From Brucella thiophenivorans (GTDB taxonomy: Bacteria > Pseudomonadota > Alphaproteobacteria > Rhizobiales > Rhizobiaceae), in contig NZ_NNRJ01000015.1 of assembly GCF_002252445.1 (NCBI RefSeq), forward strand, positions 496,001 through 560,000: 64,000 nt of DNA, in the 5' to 3' direction. Under the pieces are notes generated by a model. That model made no database searches, had not been told where the DNA came from, and worked only from the letters and a program-made list of their open reading frames with translations. This document shows positions 36,824 to 46,660 of this stretch, one piece after another; position 1 is the stretch's first letter; every line of letters begins with the position of its first letter. Made by a program: the position numbers and the translations under genes.

Positions 36824-37645
36824 TTATCGCGACAGCTTCATGTGACGATTGACGTCTTTGTAAAGCAGATAGCGGAATTTGCCTGGCCCGCCAGCATAAC
36901 AAGCCTGCGGGCAGAAGGCGCGCAGCCACATGAAGTCACCCGCTTCCACTTCCACCCAATCCTGATTGAGTCGGTAAACTGCCTTGCCTTCCAGCACATA
37001 AAGTCCGTGTTCCATCACATGGGTTTCGGCAAAGGGAATGACGCCGCCCGGCTCGAATGTCACCACGGTCACATGCATGTCGTGGCGCAGATCATTCGGA
37101 TCAACGAAGCGCGTTGTCGCCCATGCACCATTGGTGTCGGGCATCGGGGTGGGTGCGATATTCTTTTCGTTGAGGAAAAGCGGCTCCGGCACGTCAAGAC
37201 CGTCAACTTTTTCATAAGCCTTGCGCACCCAATGGAAGCGCGCGACAGCGCCTGAATTGTTGCGCAGCGTCCAGCCGCTTTTTGGCGGCAGATAGGCATA
37301 GCCGCCTTCAGTCAGCACATGATCTTTGCCGTCAAGCGTGACGGTGATTTCGCCTTCGACAACGAACAACACACCCTGTGCGTCGTCGTCAAGCTCTGCG
37401 CGGTCGCTGCCGCCGCCGGGCTGCACTTCCATAATATATTGCGAGAAAGTCTCGGCAAAACCCGATAGCGGGCGGGCGATAATCCATAGCCGGGTCTTGT
37501 CCCAGAATGGCAGGAAGCTCGTGACGATGTCGCTGAATGTGCCTTTTGGAATAACCGCATAGGCTTCGGTGAACATCGCGCGATCGGTCAGAATTTGCGT
37601 CTGTGGCGGCAGGCCACCGGTCGGTGCGTAATAATTACGGCTCAT
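36824..37645 (-). CDS. allE: (S)-ureidoglycine aminohydrolase
   Basis: 273 residues, a double cupin (YlbA/AllE family). MSRNYYAPTGGLPPQTQIL and TDRAMFTEAYAVIPKG open the protein; the second cupin carries the Mn ligands in ETHVMEHGLYVLEGKAVYRL and the ending PQACYAGGPGKFRYLLYKDVNRH. It deaminates (S)-ureidoglycine to (S)-ureidoglycolate with release of ammonia. It begins 12 bases after the puuE-uraD stop, on the same strand, so both are one operon. The enzyme implies that allantoate is opened by an amidohydrolase (AllC type), which is not in the window. Confidence 0.9.
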   Translation of the reverse strand: MSRNYYAPTGGLPPQTQILTDRAMFTEAYAVIPKGTFSDIVTSFLPFWDKTRLWIIARPLSGFAETFSQYIMEVQPGGGSDRAELDDDAQGVLFVVEGEITVTLDGKDHVLTEGGYAYLPPKSGWTLRNNSGAVARFHWVRKAYEKVDGLDVPEPLFLNEKNIAPTPMPDTNGAWATTRFVDPNDLRHDMHVTVVTFEPGGVIPFAETHVMEHGLYVLEGKAVYRLNQDWVEVEAGDFMWLRAFCPQACYAGGPGKFRYLLYKDVNRHMKLSR

Positions 37646-37657
37646 TGTTGCCTCTGA

Positions 37658-39085
37658 TCAATAAAGTGTTTCGGGAAGAATATCTTTCAGCCGTAGTAGC
37701 GCGATGCGCTCGACTTGCTCGGACGCGGTTTCCAGCTCCGCTTGCTTGCTGTTTTCAACGCGCCGTTTGAATGCATCGAGAATTTCCTTTTTATTACGTC
37801 CCTTGACCGCAATGATGAAAGGAAAGCCGAACTCTCGCGTATAGGCGTCGTTGAGTTCGGTGAATGTCTTGCGCTCATCATCTGTCAAAGCATCAAGACC
37901 AGCACCTGCCTGCTCAGATGTGGATTCCGGGGTCAGACGCTTCGCCGCTGCAAGTTTGCCTGCAAGATCAGGATGGGCACGCAGCACACCGAGCTTTTCG
38001 TCGTCCGATGCCGCGCGGAAAGCACGCACCAGAACCGTGTGAAGACCGGATGCAGAATCCGCCAGTTCTGTCAGGCCCGTGTCGTAGGCGCGCTCGGCAA
38101 TCCACGGCGAATGCTCGAAAATGCCGCCATAGCGTGCAACGAAATCCGCCTTGCTAGCCTTCGATGGCACAACATCGACTTGTTTCGGCTTGTGATGCTC
38201 ATGCCAGTGACGCGCAATATCCACGCGCTTGGCAACCCAGACCTTGTCATGGCTCTGCACGTAATCGAGGAACCGCTCAAGCGCTGCCACGCGACCCGGA
38301 CGACCGACGAGGCGGCAATGAAGGCCAATCGACATCATTTTCGGCGCACCTTCCGCACCTTCGCGGTAAAGCACATCAAATGTGTCTTTGAGATAGCTGT
38401 AGAACTGATCGCCGGAGTTAAAACCCTGTGGCGTTGCAAAGCGCATATCATTGGTGTCGAGCGTATAAGGCACGATCAGATGCGGGCCGTTTGGACCCTT
38501 CACCCAATAAGGCAGTTCATCGGCATAGGAATCGGCTGAATAGAGAAAGCCGCCTTCCTCCATCACCAGTTTCAGCGTGTTATCCGACGGCTTGCCCTGA
38601 TAGATGCCCAGCGGACGCGAGCCGATGATTTCCGTGTGCAGTCGTACCGCTTCGCGAATATGTTCGCGTTCCACCTCTTCGGAAACGTCCTTATATTCCC
38701 ACCAGCGCAGCCCGTGGCTGGCGATTTCCCAGTCGGCTTCCTTCATGGCGCTGACCGCTTCAGGATTGCGCTCCATGGCAAGGGTCACGCCATAGACGGT
38801 CACCGGCATGTTGCGTCGCGTAAACGCGCGCCACAAACGCCAGAAGCCCGAGCGGGCGCCATATTCGTAGATAGATTCCATATTGAGGTTGCGCTGACCG
38901 TTCCATGCCTGTGCGCCGACGATTTCGGAAAGCAGGTTTTCGGATGCGGGATCGCCATCGAGAATGCAGCTTTCGCCGCCTTCTTCGTAGTTGACGACGA
39001 ACTGCACAGCGATATTGGCTCCACCCGGCCAGCGTGGGTCTGGTGTGTTGCGGCCATAGCCAACCAGATTGCGCGGATAACTCAT
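37658..39085 (-). CDS. puuE: fusion: allantoinase PuuE (N-terminal) + OHCU decarboxylase UraD (C-terminal)
   Basis: 475 residues. Residues 1-305 are the cofactor-independent PuuE allantoinase of the polysaccharide-deacetylase fold (SYPRNLVGYGRNTPDPRWPGG, VNYEEGGE, WEIASHGLRWWEY, SIGLHCRLVGRPGR). From ~318 on is UraD: FVARYGGIFEHSPWIAE, LRAHPDLAGKLA with the catalytic histidine, and GFPFIIAVKGR. UraD makes (S)-allantoin from OHCU and PuuE hydrolyses it to allantoate, so the chain holds two consecutive steps, with the later enzyme N-terminal. The gene diverges from hiuH-xdhABC. Confidence 0.93.
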   Translation of the reverse strand: MSYPRNLVGYGRNTPDPRWPGGANIAVQFVVNYEEGGESCILDGDPASENLLSEIVGAQAWNGQRNLNMESIYEYGARSGFWRLWRAFTRRNMPVTVYGVTLAMERNPEAVSAMKEADWEIASHGLRWWEYKDVSEEVEREHIREAVRLHTEIIGSRPLGIYQGKPSDNTLKLVMEEGGFLYSADSYADELPYWVKGPNGPHLIVPYTLDTNDMRFATPQGFNSGDQFYSYLKDTFDVLYREGAEGAPKMMSIGLHCRLVGRPGRVAALERFLDYVQSHDKVWVAKRVDIARHWHEHHKPKQVDVVPSKASKADFVARYGGIFEHSPWIAERAYDTGLTELADSASGLHTVLVRAFRAASDDEKLGVLRAHPDLAGKLAAAKRLTPESTSEQAGAGLDALTDDERKTFTELNDAYTREFGFPFIIAVKGRNKKEILDAFKRRVENSKQAELETASEQVERIALLRLKDILPETLY

Positions 39086-39340
39086 ATGGTCTTCCCTCGA
39101 TTATTCATGGTTTTTTCTTATGATAATAAAGATTTAAGCAGATTATTCCCCCTCAAAATTTTGAAAGACATCCAACGATTAGCATCTTTCCCAAGACATA
39201 AGTTCGGTGAATACTCAAAATCGGGAACAAGTGTGGTTCGCAAATCGTTTAGATTCGCATGCAATAAATCGCACAAAAACAATGGCTTGTAATAGTTCTG
39301 ACGGTAGGCAGATCGAATCGTGCAAGCGGCAGGAGTATAA

Positions 39341-39706
39341 ATGGGAAGCCAAGCGAGCGGTCAGGGCCGGTTAACGACGCATGTTCTCGATACGGTGAGT
39401 GGCAAGCCAGCGTCAAATCTGCGTATCGAATTGCGTCGTATTGAGAATCAGCAGACCGAAACTTTGCGCGAAATCCGCACCAATGCTGATGGTCGCTGCA
39501 GTGAACCGCTGCTTGCAGGGGATGCTTTACATCCGGGTTCATACGAGCTGCTTTTCCATGTCGGCGAATATTTCGGCAAAAGCGATGACGCCATTCCGTT
39601 TCTGGATGTGGTGCCATTGCGCTTTGGCATTTCTGACGAAAAGGCGCATTATCATGTGCCGCTGCTGGTTTCGCCGTTTTCCTATTCAACCTATCGCGGG
39701 AGCTGA
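39341..39706 (+). CDS. hiuH: 5-hydroxyisourate hydrolase (transthyretin-like)
   Basis: 121 residues. [19 protein letters not shown] with the catalytic His, LRIELRRI (Arg), [30 protein letters not shown] with the terminal YRGS signature. It hydrolyses 5-hydroxyisourate, the product of PuuD, to OHCU for UraD. AGGAG lies 6 bases before ATG. It starts the plus-strand operon hiuH-xdhABC, with the xdhA start 6 bases past its stop. Confidence 0.96.
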   Translation: MGSQASGQGRLTTHVLDTVSGKPASNLRIELRRIENQQTETLREIRTNADGRCSEPLLAGDALHPGSYELLFHVGEYFGKSDDAIPFLDVVPLRFGISDEKAHYHVPLLVSPFSYSTYRGS

Positions 39707-39711
39707 GCGAT

Positions 39712-41190
39712 ATGGGTCAAGCAGTCAGACATAATATCCGCTTTCTGCTGAACGGCGAGACAGTTGAGCTCGACCGCGTTTCGCCGACAGAAACCTTGCT
39801 CGATTATCTGCGTCTTTCCTGCAAACTGCGTGGCAGCAAGGAAGGCTGCGGCGAGGGCGATTGTGGCGCTTGCACGGTTCTGGTCGGCAAGATTGTTGGT
39901 GACGAACTCGTGTATGAAAGCGTGAATGCCTGCATCCGCTTTGTCGGCTCGCTGGATGGCTTGCATGTGGTGACCATTGAGCATCTGCGCGGGTCAGACG
40001 GCGGTCTGCATCCGGTGCAAAAGGCGATGATCGATTTTCACGGTTCGCAATGTGGCTTCTGCACACCGGGCTTCGTCATGTCGCTTTATGGTCTGTGGAT
40101 GCGCAATCCCAAGCCAGCGGACGCGCAGATTGAAAAGGCGCTGCAAGGCAATCTTTGCCGCTGCACCGGCTACGAAGCGATCATGCGTGCAGCGCGTGTG
40201 ATTTCTGACTACGGCACTTTGATGGACGATCCGCTTGATGTTGAGCGTGCACATGTCATCAGCCAGCTGACGGCCTTGCGTGATGGCGCACGGGTTGAAA
40301 TTGGCAGCGGCAAGGATCGTCTGGTTGTGCCTGCCAGTCTCGATGATTTTGCCACTGTTTATGCAGCCGAAGCCAAGGCAACAATCGTTGCCGGTTCAAC
40401 CGATGTCGGCCTTTGGGTCACCAAGATGATGCGCGATATTTCGCCGGTGATCTTTATTGGACATCTCAATGAACTGCGCACAATGAGCGAAGAAGACGGT
40501 GTCATCACCATTGGTGCAGGCGTCACCTATACGGAAGCCTTTTCGTTTTTGGCAAAGCGCATTCCGGAGTTGGGAAGCCTCATTAATCGCATCGGTGGTG
40601 AACAGGTACGCAATATGGGCACCATCGGCGGCAACATCGCCAATGGTTCGCCGATTGGCGACACGCCACCGCCATTGATCGCACTTGATGCAAAGCTGAC
40701 GCTCCGCAAGGGAACAGAGCGCCGCACCATTCCTCTGCAAGAGTTCTTTATCGCCTATGGCAAGCAGGATCGTCAGCACGGTGAGTTTGTGGAAGCCGTC
40801 CATGTACCGGTGCCGCTTGAAGGCAGTCAGTTTGCGATTCACAAGATTTCCAAACGGTTTGAAGAGGATATCACGGCAACGCTCGGTGCCTTCCATCTGA
40901 CGCTCGATACGCAAGGCAAAGTCGCATCCATCCGTATTGCCTATGGCGGTATGGCGGCAACGCCAAAGCGGGCGTTGAATGTCGAGGCCGCACTCATCGG
41001 CAAGTCATGGAATGAGGCAACGGTTGAAGCGGCGCTCGAAGCTTATGCGAGCGACTATCAGCCTTTAAGCGATATGCGGGCGAGTGCTGATTATCGTTTG
41101 CTGGTTGCGAAAAATCTGCTTCGCCGTTTCTATGCTGAAACGCAAGGCGAGGCAGAACCTTTGCGTCGCCCAAGCGTTGAAGCTGCATAG
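39712..41190 (+). CDS. xdhA: xanthine dehydrogenase small subunit (FeS/FAD)
   Basis: 492 residues. Two [2Fe-2S] sites: GCGEGDCGACTVLVG (plant type) and CGFCTPGFVMS with GNLCRCTGYEAI; then the FAD domain with VAGSTDVGLWVTK and GTIGGNIANGSPIGDTPP; and the C-terminal CO-dehydrogenase-flavoprotein-like domain (RIAYGGMAATPKRA). Together with XdhB it oxidises hypoxanthine and xanthine to urate with NAD+. It is the second gene of hiuH-xdhABC. Confidence 0.97.
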   Translation: MGQAVRHNIRFLLNGETVELDRVSPTETLLDYLRLSCKLRGSKEGCGEGDCGACTVLVGKIVGDELVYESVNACIRFVGSLDGLHVVTIEHLRGSDGGLHPVQKAMIDFHGSQCGFCTPGFVMSLYGLWMRNPKPADAQIEKALQGNLCRCTGYEAIMRAARVISDYGTLMDDPLDVERAHVISQLTALRDGARVEIGSGKDRLVVPASLDDFATVYAAEAKATIVAGSTDVGLWVTKMMRDISPVIFIGHLNELRTMSEEDGVITIGAGVTYTEAFSFLAKRIPELGSLINRIGGEQVRNMGTIGGNIANGSPIGDTPPPLIALDAKLTLRKGTERRTIPLQEFFIAYGKQDRQHGEFVEAVHVPVPLEGSQFAIHKISKRFEEDITATLGAFHLTLDTQGKVASIRIAYGGMAATPKRALNVEAALIGKSWNEATVEAALEAYASDYQPLSDMRASADYRLLVAKNLLRRFYAETQGEAEPLRRPSVEAA

Positions 41191-41200
41191 GGAGGATGAC

Positions 41201-43555
41201 ATGAATAAGCATCCTGCAATCGAAATTAAAGCGGCCCGCATTAAAGGCGGCGTTGCAACCGATCAGCGCCATGATTCAGCGCATAAGCATGTGACAGGCG
41301 AAGCAGTCTATATCGATGATATTCCAGAACCCGAAGGCACGCTGCATATCGGTATCGGTTGTTCGACTGTCGCCCATGCCACGATCACCGGGATTGATTT
41401 GTCCGCAGTGCGCGCTGCCCCCGGCGTGGTCGATGTTCTGACTTATAAGGATATTCCGGGCGAAAACGATGTGTCGCCATCGGGCATGCATGACGATCCG
41501 ATTTTCGCGGTCGATACAGTTCAGTTCCACGGCCAGCCGATCTTTGCGGTTGTCGCCCGCACACGAGATCAGGCGCGTCGTGCCGCCCGTCTTGCCAAGA
41601 TCGACTATCAAGAAATGCCGGGTCTGTTCTCTATTTCCGACCTCGATGGCTACAAAGACAAGCTGGTCTTTACGCCGCTGACGCTCAATCGCGGCGACGC
41701 GCGTAAGGCCATTGATGATGCACCGCGCAAGGTCAAAGCCCGCATGAAAATCGGGGGCCAGGATCACTTCTATCTCGAAGGGCAGATATCGCTGGCGATC
41801 CCCGGTGAAGATGAAGACGTGACCATTTATTGTTCGACACAGGGTCCAAGCGAAACGCAGCATCTGGTCGCCCACGCGCTCGGCATACCGAGCCATTCGG
41901 TGACGGTGGAAGTGCGCCGTATGGGTGGCGGTTTTGGTGGTAAGGAAACCCAGTCAAACCAGTGGGCGGCAATTGCAGCCATTGCCGCAAAGAAACACAA
42001 GCGCACTGTGAAAATCCGGCTCGACCGTGATGAGGATATGACCTCGACCGGCAAGCGCCATGATTTCGTGGTCGACTACGAAGTCGGTTTCGACGATGAG
42101 GGCAATATTCTTGGCGTTGATTATATGTTTGCGCTCAATGCCGGTTTCTCCGCCGATCTGTCTGGTCCGGTTGGTGATCGCGCATTGTTTCACTGCGACA
42201 ATGCTTATTTCTTTCCCGCCGTTCACGCGAAGTCAGCGCCGCTTTATACCAACACCGTGTCCAACACCGCTTTTCGCGGCTTCGGCGGTCCGCAGGGCAT
42301 GGTCGGTGCCGAACGTGTGATCGAGGAAGTGGCTTTTGCTGTTGGCAAAGACCCGCTCGAAATCCGCAAGCTCAATTTCTATGATGCCATGGGAACGGAT
42401 GGTACGCGCAATGTGACGCCCTATCACCAGAAGGTGGAAGACTGCATCATCCAGCGTATTGTTGCTGAGCTTGAAGAAAGCGCTGATTACGCGAAGCGCC
42501 GCGAGGCAATCCGCCAATTCAACGCCAAAAGCAGCTACGTCAAACGGGGCATGTCACTGACGCCGGTGAAATTCGGCATTTCCTTCACCAAGACGGAATC
42601 CAATCAGGCTGGTGCGCTGGTACATGTCTACAATGACGGCTCGGTGCATATGAACCATGGCGGCACGGAGATGGGGCAGGGGCTTCATCTGAAAGTCGCG
42701 CAGGTGGTGGCTGAAGAATTTCAGATCGACATGGACCGCGTGAAGATTACTGCCACGACCACCGCGAAAGTGCCGAACACTGCACCGACGGCTGCGTCAT
42801 CCGGTGCGGATCTGAACGGTATGGCGGCGCAGGATGCGGCGCGTCAGATCAAGAAGCGGCTTATTCATTTTGCAGCCCAGCAATATCAGGTGCCGGAAGA
42901 TCAGATTGTCTTTTTGCCAAACCGTATCCGCGTCGGCAATCAGGAAATCAGCTTTAACGATCTGGTAAAGCAGGCCTATATCGGGCGAGTGCAGCTTTCG
43001 GCATCTGGGCATTATAAAACGCCGAAAATTCACTGGGATCGCGCCAAGGGTAAAGGTCACGCCTTCTATTATTACGCTTATGGCGCAGCTTGTTCTGAAG
43101 TTTCCGTTGATACATTGACCGGTGAATATGTGGTGGAGCGCACTGATATTCTGCATGATACGGGGCGCTCGCTGAATCGTGCCATTGATATTGGTCAGGT
43201 GGAAGGCGGCTTTGTGCAGGGCATGGGCTGGCTGACGACGGAAGAGCTTGTCTGGGACGATAAAGGCCGGCTGCGTACACATGCACCGTCAACCTACAAG
43301 ATCCCGCTGGCATCAGATCGTCCGAAGATTTTCAATGTGGCGCTGACCGACTGGTCTGAAGCTTACGAGCCAACGATCCACCGCTCAAAAGCCGTTGGCG
43401 AGCCGCCTCTGCCGCATGGGATGTCCGTGCTTTTTGCGCTCTCGGATGCGATTGCCAGCGTTGCCGATCACAAGATCAGTCCGCGCCTTGATGCGCCTGC
43501 GACGCCTGAGCGCGTACTGATGGCTATCGAGCGGCTGCGAAGTCAGAAAGGCTGA
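41201..43555 (+). CDS. xdhB: xanthine dehydrogenase large subunit (molybdopterin)
   Basis: 784 residues. Starts VTGEAVYIDDIPEPEG; Mo-cofactor loops MGGGFGGKETQSNQWA and RGFGGPQGM; EMGQGLHLKVAQ; and the active-site glutamate in SKAVGEPPLPHG near the end. ATG 41201 has GGAGGA 7 bases upstream; the longer frame from 41084 lies inside xdhA. Partner of XdhA, cytoplasmic. Confidence 0.97.
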   Translation: MNKHPAIEIKAARIKGGVATDQRHDSAHKHVTGEAVYIDDIPEPEGTLHIGIGCSTVAHATITGIDLSAVRAAPGVVDVLTYKDIPGENDVSPSGMHDDPIFAVDTVQFHGQPIFAVVARTRDQARRAARLAKIDYQEMPGLFSISDLDGYKDKLVFTPLTLNRGDARKAIDDAPRKVKARMKIGGQDHFYLEGQISLAIPGEDEDVTIYCSTQGPSETQHLVAHALGIPSHSVTVEVRRMGGGFGGKETQSNQWAAIAAIAAKKHKRTVKIRLDRDEDMTSTGKRHDFVVDYEVGFDDEGNILGVDYMFALNAGFSADLSGPVGDRALFHCDNAYFFPAVHAKSAPLYTNTVSNTAFRGFGGPQGMVGAERVIEEVAFAVGKDPLEIRKLNFYDAMGTDGTRNVTPYHQKVEDCIIQRIVAELEESADYAKRREAIRQFNAKSSYVKRGMSLTPVKFGISFTKTESNQAGALVHVYNDGSVHMNHGGTEMGQGLHLKVAQVVAEEFQIDMDRVKITATTTAKVPNTAPTAASSGADLNGMAAQDAARQIKKRLIHFAAQQYQVPEDQIVFLPNRIRVGNQEISFNDLVKQAYIGRVQLSASGHYKTPKIHWDRAKGKGHAFYYYAYGAACSEVSVDTLTGEYVVERTDILHDTGRSLNRAIDIGQVEGGFVQGMGWLTTEELVWDDKGRLRTHAPSTYKIPLASDRPKIFNVALTDWSEAYEPTIHRSKAVGEPPLPHGMSVLFALSDAIASVADHKISPRLDAPATPERVLMAIERLRSQKG

Positions 43556-43559
43556 TCTC

Positions 43560-44387
43560 ATGTCGGGCAGGCGGGACGACATAAGGGCGTTTCTCAACAA
43601 ACGGCCCGATAGTGTTCTGATCGAAGTCACTGATGTTAAAGGTTCTGCACCGCGTGATGCAGGTGCCTGGATGCTTGTCGCGCGCGATATGATCTTTCGC
43701 ACCATCGGCGGTGGCCAGCTCGAATATATGGCGATCGACCACGCTCGTAAAATTCTGCTTGGCGGCAAGGATTCGTCAATGGATGTCCCACTTGGCCCCG
43801 AAATCGGCCAGTGCTGCGGCGGTCGCGTGGCTTTGAGTTTTAAGCGCGTCAATCGTGGAGTGGCAGAAGAGTTGATTGCCAAGGTCGATGCGGAAATCTC
43901 CACCCGTCCACATGTCTATGTTTTTGGCGCAGGTCATGTCGGCGATGCGCTTGCCTATGCATTATCGCTGACGCCTGTGCGGGTTATTCTGGTGGATACG
44001 CGTGAGGCGGAACTGATGGCTGTGGATGCGCCGGGCGTTGAGACCTGCCTTGCAGCGATGCCCGAACAGGTGGTGCGCTCTGCTCCACCGGCAAGCGCAT
44101 TTATCGTGCTGACCCATGATCATGCGCTCGATTTTCTGATCGTGGCCGAGGCCTTGCAACGCGGCGATGCCGTCTATGTCGGCATGATTGGTTCCAAGAC
44201 CAAAAAAGCCACTTTCAAAAATTGGCTGAAACGCGAAATCGGCAGCGACGATCTGATTGACGATCTTGTCTGTCCGGTTGGCGGGTCGCTTGTAAAAGAC
44301 AAACGACCCGAAGTTATTGCTGCACTGGCTGTGGCAGAAGTTCTGACCGCCGTGCTGGTTTCCAGCAGAGTTTTCCAGACTGTTTAG
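43560..44387 (+). CDS. xdhC: xanthine dehydrogenase accessory protein XdhC
   Basis: 275 residues. GSAPRDAGAWMLV, GPEIGQCCGGRVAL (cysteine-containing motif that carries molybdopterin cofactor) and a Rossmann region YVFGAGHVGDALAYAL, then MIGSKTKKATFKNWL: XdhC/CoxI type. It sulfurates and inserts Moco into XdhB. It closes the operon, its stop overlapping the convergent lysR by 4 bases. Confidence 0.95.
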   Translation: MSGRRDDIRAFLNKRPDSVLIEVTDVKGSAPRDAGAWMLVARDMIFRTIGGGQLEYMAIDHARKILLGGKDSSMDVPLGPEIGQCCGGRVALSFKRVNRGVAEELIAKVDAEISTRPHVYVFGAGHVGDALAYALSLTPVRVILVDTREAELMAVDAPGVETCLAAMPEQVVRSAPPASAFIVLTHDHALDFLIVAEALQRGDAVYVGMIGSKTKKATFKNWLKREIGSDDLIDDLVCPVGGSLVKDKRPEVIAALAVAEVLTAVLVSSRVFQTV

Positions 44388-45298
44388 GCTAACAGTTCAC
44401 GGATCTGTCGCTGGCAGCGCTCCGTCATAAAATCAATAATCAGACGCACTTTCGGGTCCTGAAAACGCTTATGTGGATAGATCGCGGCAAGCTGGATTGA
44501 TGCTGGCGGTGTGCTTTCAAGAATCGGGACCAGCCGCCCGTCGCGGATATATTCCTTCACCTCAAACAGCGGTTTGTTGATGATTCCGCGCCCGCCTAGC
44601 GCCCATTGCGTCAATACGTCGCCATCGTCGGAGTCATAAGGACCGGTGACTTCAAACTTGCGCAGACCCTCTGCCGTTTGCAGCGACCAGTAATACTCTT
44701 TCGAGCCGGGAAAGCGCAAAAGCAGGCAATCATGCTTGTCGCCCAACAACTCATCCGGCGACTGCGGTGTGCCATGTTTTTCCAGATATTCTGGGGCAGC
44801 GCAGATCACGCGCTCGCAGTTTAAAATGCCGCGCATGCGCAGATTGGAATTTTCCAGAACGCCTAATTTGAAAGCAACATCAACGCTTTCGCTCATGATG
44901 TCGATCTCGTGGTCAGATAGTCGCAGGCGCACTTCAATGTCGGGATATTTGTCGTGAAACTCTGGAATTCCGGATGCAATGAGCCTACGACCAAGCCCCA
45001 AAGGCGCAGTAATTCGAATCGATCCCTTCGGATTCTTGGCCAATTCTGCGACTGCAGCTTCCGCTTCTTCTACCGCCTCAAGTATCTTGACAGCACCGTC
45101 ATAGAAGACCCGTCCATGCTCGGTTGGGGTCAGTTTGCGTGTCGTTCTGTTAAAGAGCCGCACGCCGAGGTGCTTCTCTAACTCCTTGATTCGATTGCTA
45201 GCAACGGCAGGCGAAGCGCGCTGGTCGCGCCCCGCAGCAGATAGATTTCCCAATTCGACAACGCGCACAAAAACGCGCAGATTATCAAGGTATGACAT
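44384..45298 (-). CDS. LysR-type regulator of the purine-degradation genes (inferred)
   Basis: 304 residues. YLDNLRVFVRVVELGNLSAAGRDQRASPAVASNRIKELEKHLG is the winged HTH; the effector domain follows the AaeR/DsdC-like subgroup (LRLSDHEIDIMSESVDVAFKLG). It is divergent from puuD-guaD and convergent with xdhC, so a regulatory role in urate degradation is likely by position only. The 124-base gap before puuD carries a perfect CAAAGCTTTG palindrome (45366-45375) and a TTGA...TCAA pair near 45351-45369. Confidence 0.85.
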   Translation of the reverse strand: MSYLDNLRVFVRVVELGNLSAAGRDQRASPAVASNRIKELEKHLGVRLFNRTTRKLTPTEHGRVFYDGAVKILEAVEEAEAAVAELAKNPKGSIRITAPLGLGRRLIASGIPEFHDKYPDIEVRLRLSDHEIDIMSESVDVAFKLGVLENSNLRMRGILNCERVICAAPEYLEKHGTPQSPDELLGDKHDCLLLRFPGSKEYYWSLQTAEGLRKFEVTGPYDSDDGDVLTQWALGGRGIINKPLFEVKEYIRDGRLVPILESTPPASIQLAAIYPHKRFQDPKVRLIIDFMTERCQRQIRELLA

Positions 45299-45422
45299 GC
45301 GTTCGTTCCACCATTGTATAGTTTTTTTTGAAAGTGATGGTCTTGATGCGACGTTCCCATAGCGTCAAAGCTTTGGCAAATACTAAACTAACAAACAAGG
45401 GAACGAAGAATGGGAGTGCCGC

Positions 45423-46658
45423 ATGTATGATCTTGCCGTGGCCTGGGACTGGCTGGGCTTCGCTGCGCGGTGGCTACACGTCGTCACCGCAATCGCGTGG
45501 ATCGGCTCATCTTTCTATTTTATTGCGCTGGACCTTGGTCTGCGTCAGCGTCCCGGCTTGCCCGTCGGTGCGCATGGCGAAGAATGGCAAGTCCATGGCG
45601 GTGGTTTTTATCACATCCAGAAATATCTGGTGGCACCCGCCGAGATGCCTGAGCATCTGACATGGTTCAAATGGGAATCCTACGCCACATGGTTGTCAGG
45701 CTTTGCGCTGCTCTGCATCGTTTATTATGCGGGCGCCGATCTTTACCTGGTCGATCCCAATGTGCTCGATGTATCCGCACCCACAGCCATCGCCATCTCG
45801 ATTGCTTCGCTGGCTTTGGGCTGGATCGCTTATAACACCATCTGCAAACTGATGCTGGGCAAGAGCGATACGCTTTTGATGATCATCCTCTATTGCATTC
45901 TGGTGTTTATGGCCTGGGGCTATACGCATCTGTTTACCGGACGTGCAGCGTTCCTGCATCTGGGTGCATTCACCGCGACGATCATGTCCGCCAACGTGTT
46001 CATGGTGATCATTCCGAACCAGAAAATCGTGGTGGCTGATCTGATTGCCGGTCGCAAACCTGATCCGAAATACGGCAAGATCGCCAAGCAACGTTCAACG
46101 CATAACAACTATTTGACGCTGCCGGTTCTATTCTTGATGCTGTCGAACCATTATCCGCTGGCTTTTGGCACTGAGTTCAACTGGATCATCGCTTCGCTGG
46201 TGTTCCTGATGGGCGTCACAATCCGCCACTGGTTCAACACCCGCCATGCCCGCAAAGGCAACCCGACATGGACTTGGCTTGTGACGGTGCTGCTGTTTAT
46301 CGTGATCATGTGGCTATCCACTGTGCCAAAAATCCTGACCGGGGAACCGGAAGAGCAGAAGATTTCATCGCTGCAACAGAGTTTCATTTCAGACCCGCAC
46401 TTTGACAAAGTGCGGGATACTGTTCTGGGACGCTGTGCGATGTGTCACGCCAAGGAGCCGGGCTGGGAAGGCATAATTGCGCCACCCAAGGGCGTAGTGC
46501 TTGAAAATGATAGGGAAATCGCGGCCCATGCCCGCGAAATCTATTTGCAGGCTGGTCGTTCCCATGCCATGCCGCCTGCCAATGTCACCGGGGTAAGCAA
46601 TGAGGAGCGCAAGCTGCTCGCTTCCTGGTATGAATCCGCGACTTCTGGAGCAAAATAA
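45423..46658 (+). CDS. puuD: urate hydroxylase PuuD (membrane, with cytochrome c domain)
   Basis: 411 residues. Eight hydrophobic segments (WLHVVTAIAWIGSSFYFIAL first) form the DUF989/PuuD membrane part; a C-terminal cytochrome-c domain (residues ~320-411) has the heme site CAMCH and the methionine ligand region HAMPPANVTG. It converts urate to 5-hydroxyisourate, passing electrons to the respiratory chain, in place of the soluble urate oxidases. GGGAG stands 6 bases before ATG. guaD follows 2 bases after its stop. Confidence 0.94.
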   Translation: MYDLAVAWDWLGFAARWLHVVTAIAWIGSSFYFIALDLGLRQRPGLPVGAHGEEWQVHGGGFYHIQKYLVAPAEMPEHLTWFKWESYATWLSGFALLCIVYYAGADLYLVDPNVLDVSAPTAIAISIASLALGWIAYNTICKLMLGKSDTLLMIILYCILVFMAWGYTHLFTGRAAFLHLGAFTATIMSANVFMVIIPNQKIVVADLIAGRKPDPKYGKIAKQRSTHNNYLTLPVLFLMLSNHYPLAFGTEFNWIIASLVFLMGVTIRHWFNTRHARKGNPTWTWLVTVLLFIVIMWLSTVPKILTGEPEEQKISSLQQSFISDPHFDKVRDTVLGRCAMCHAKEPGWEGIIAPPKGVVLENDREIAAHAREIYLQAGRSHAMPPANVTGVSNEERKLLASWYESATSGAK

Positions 46659-46660
46659 CA

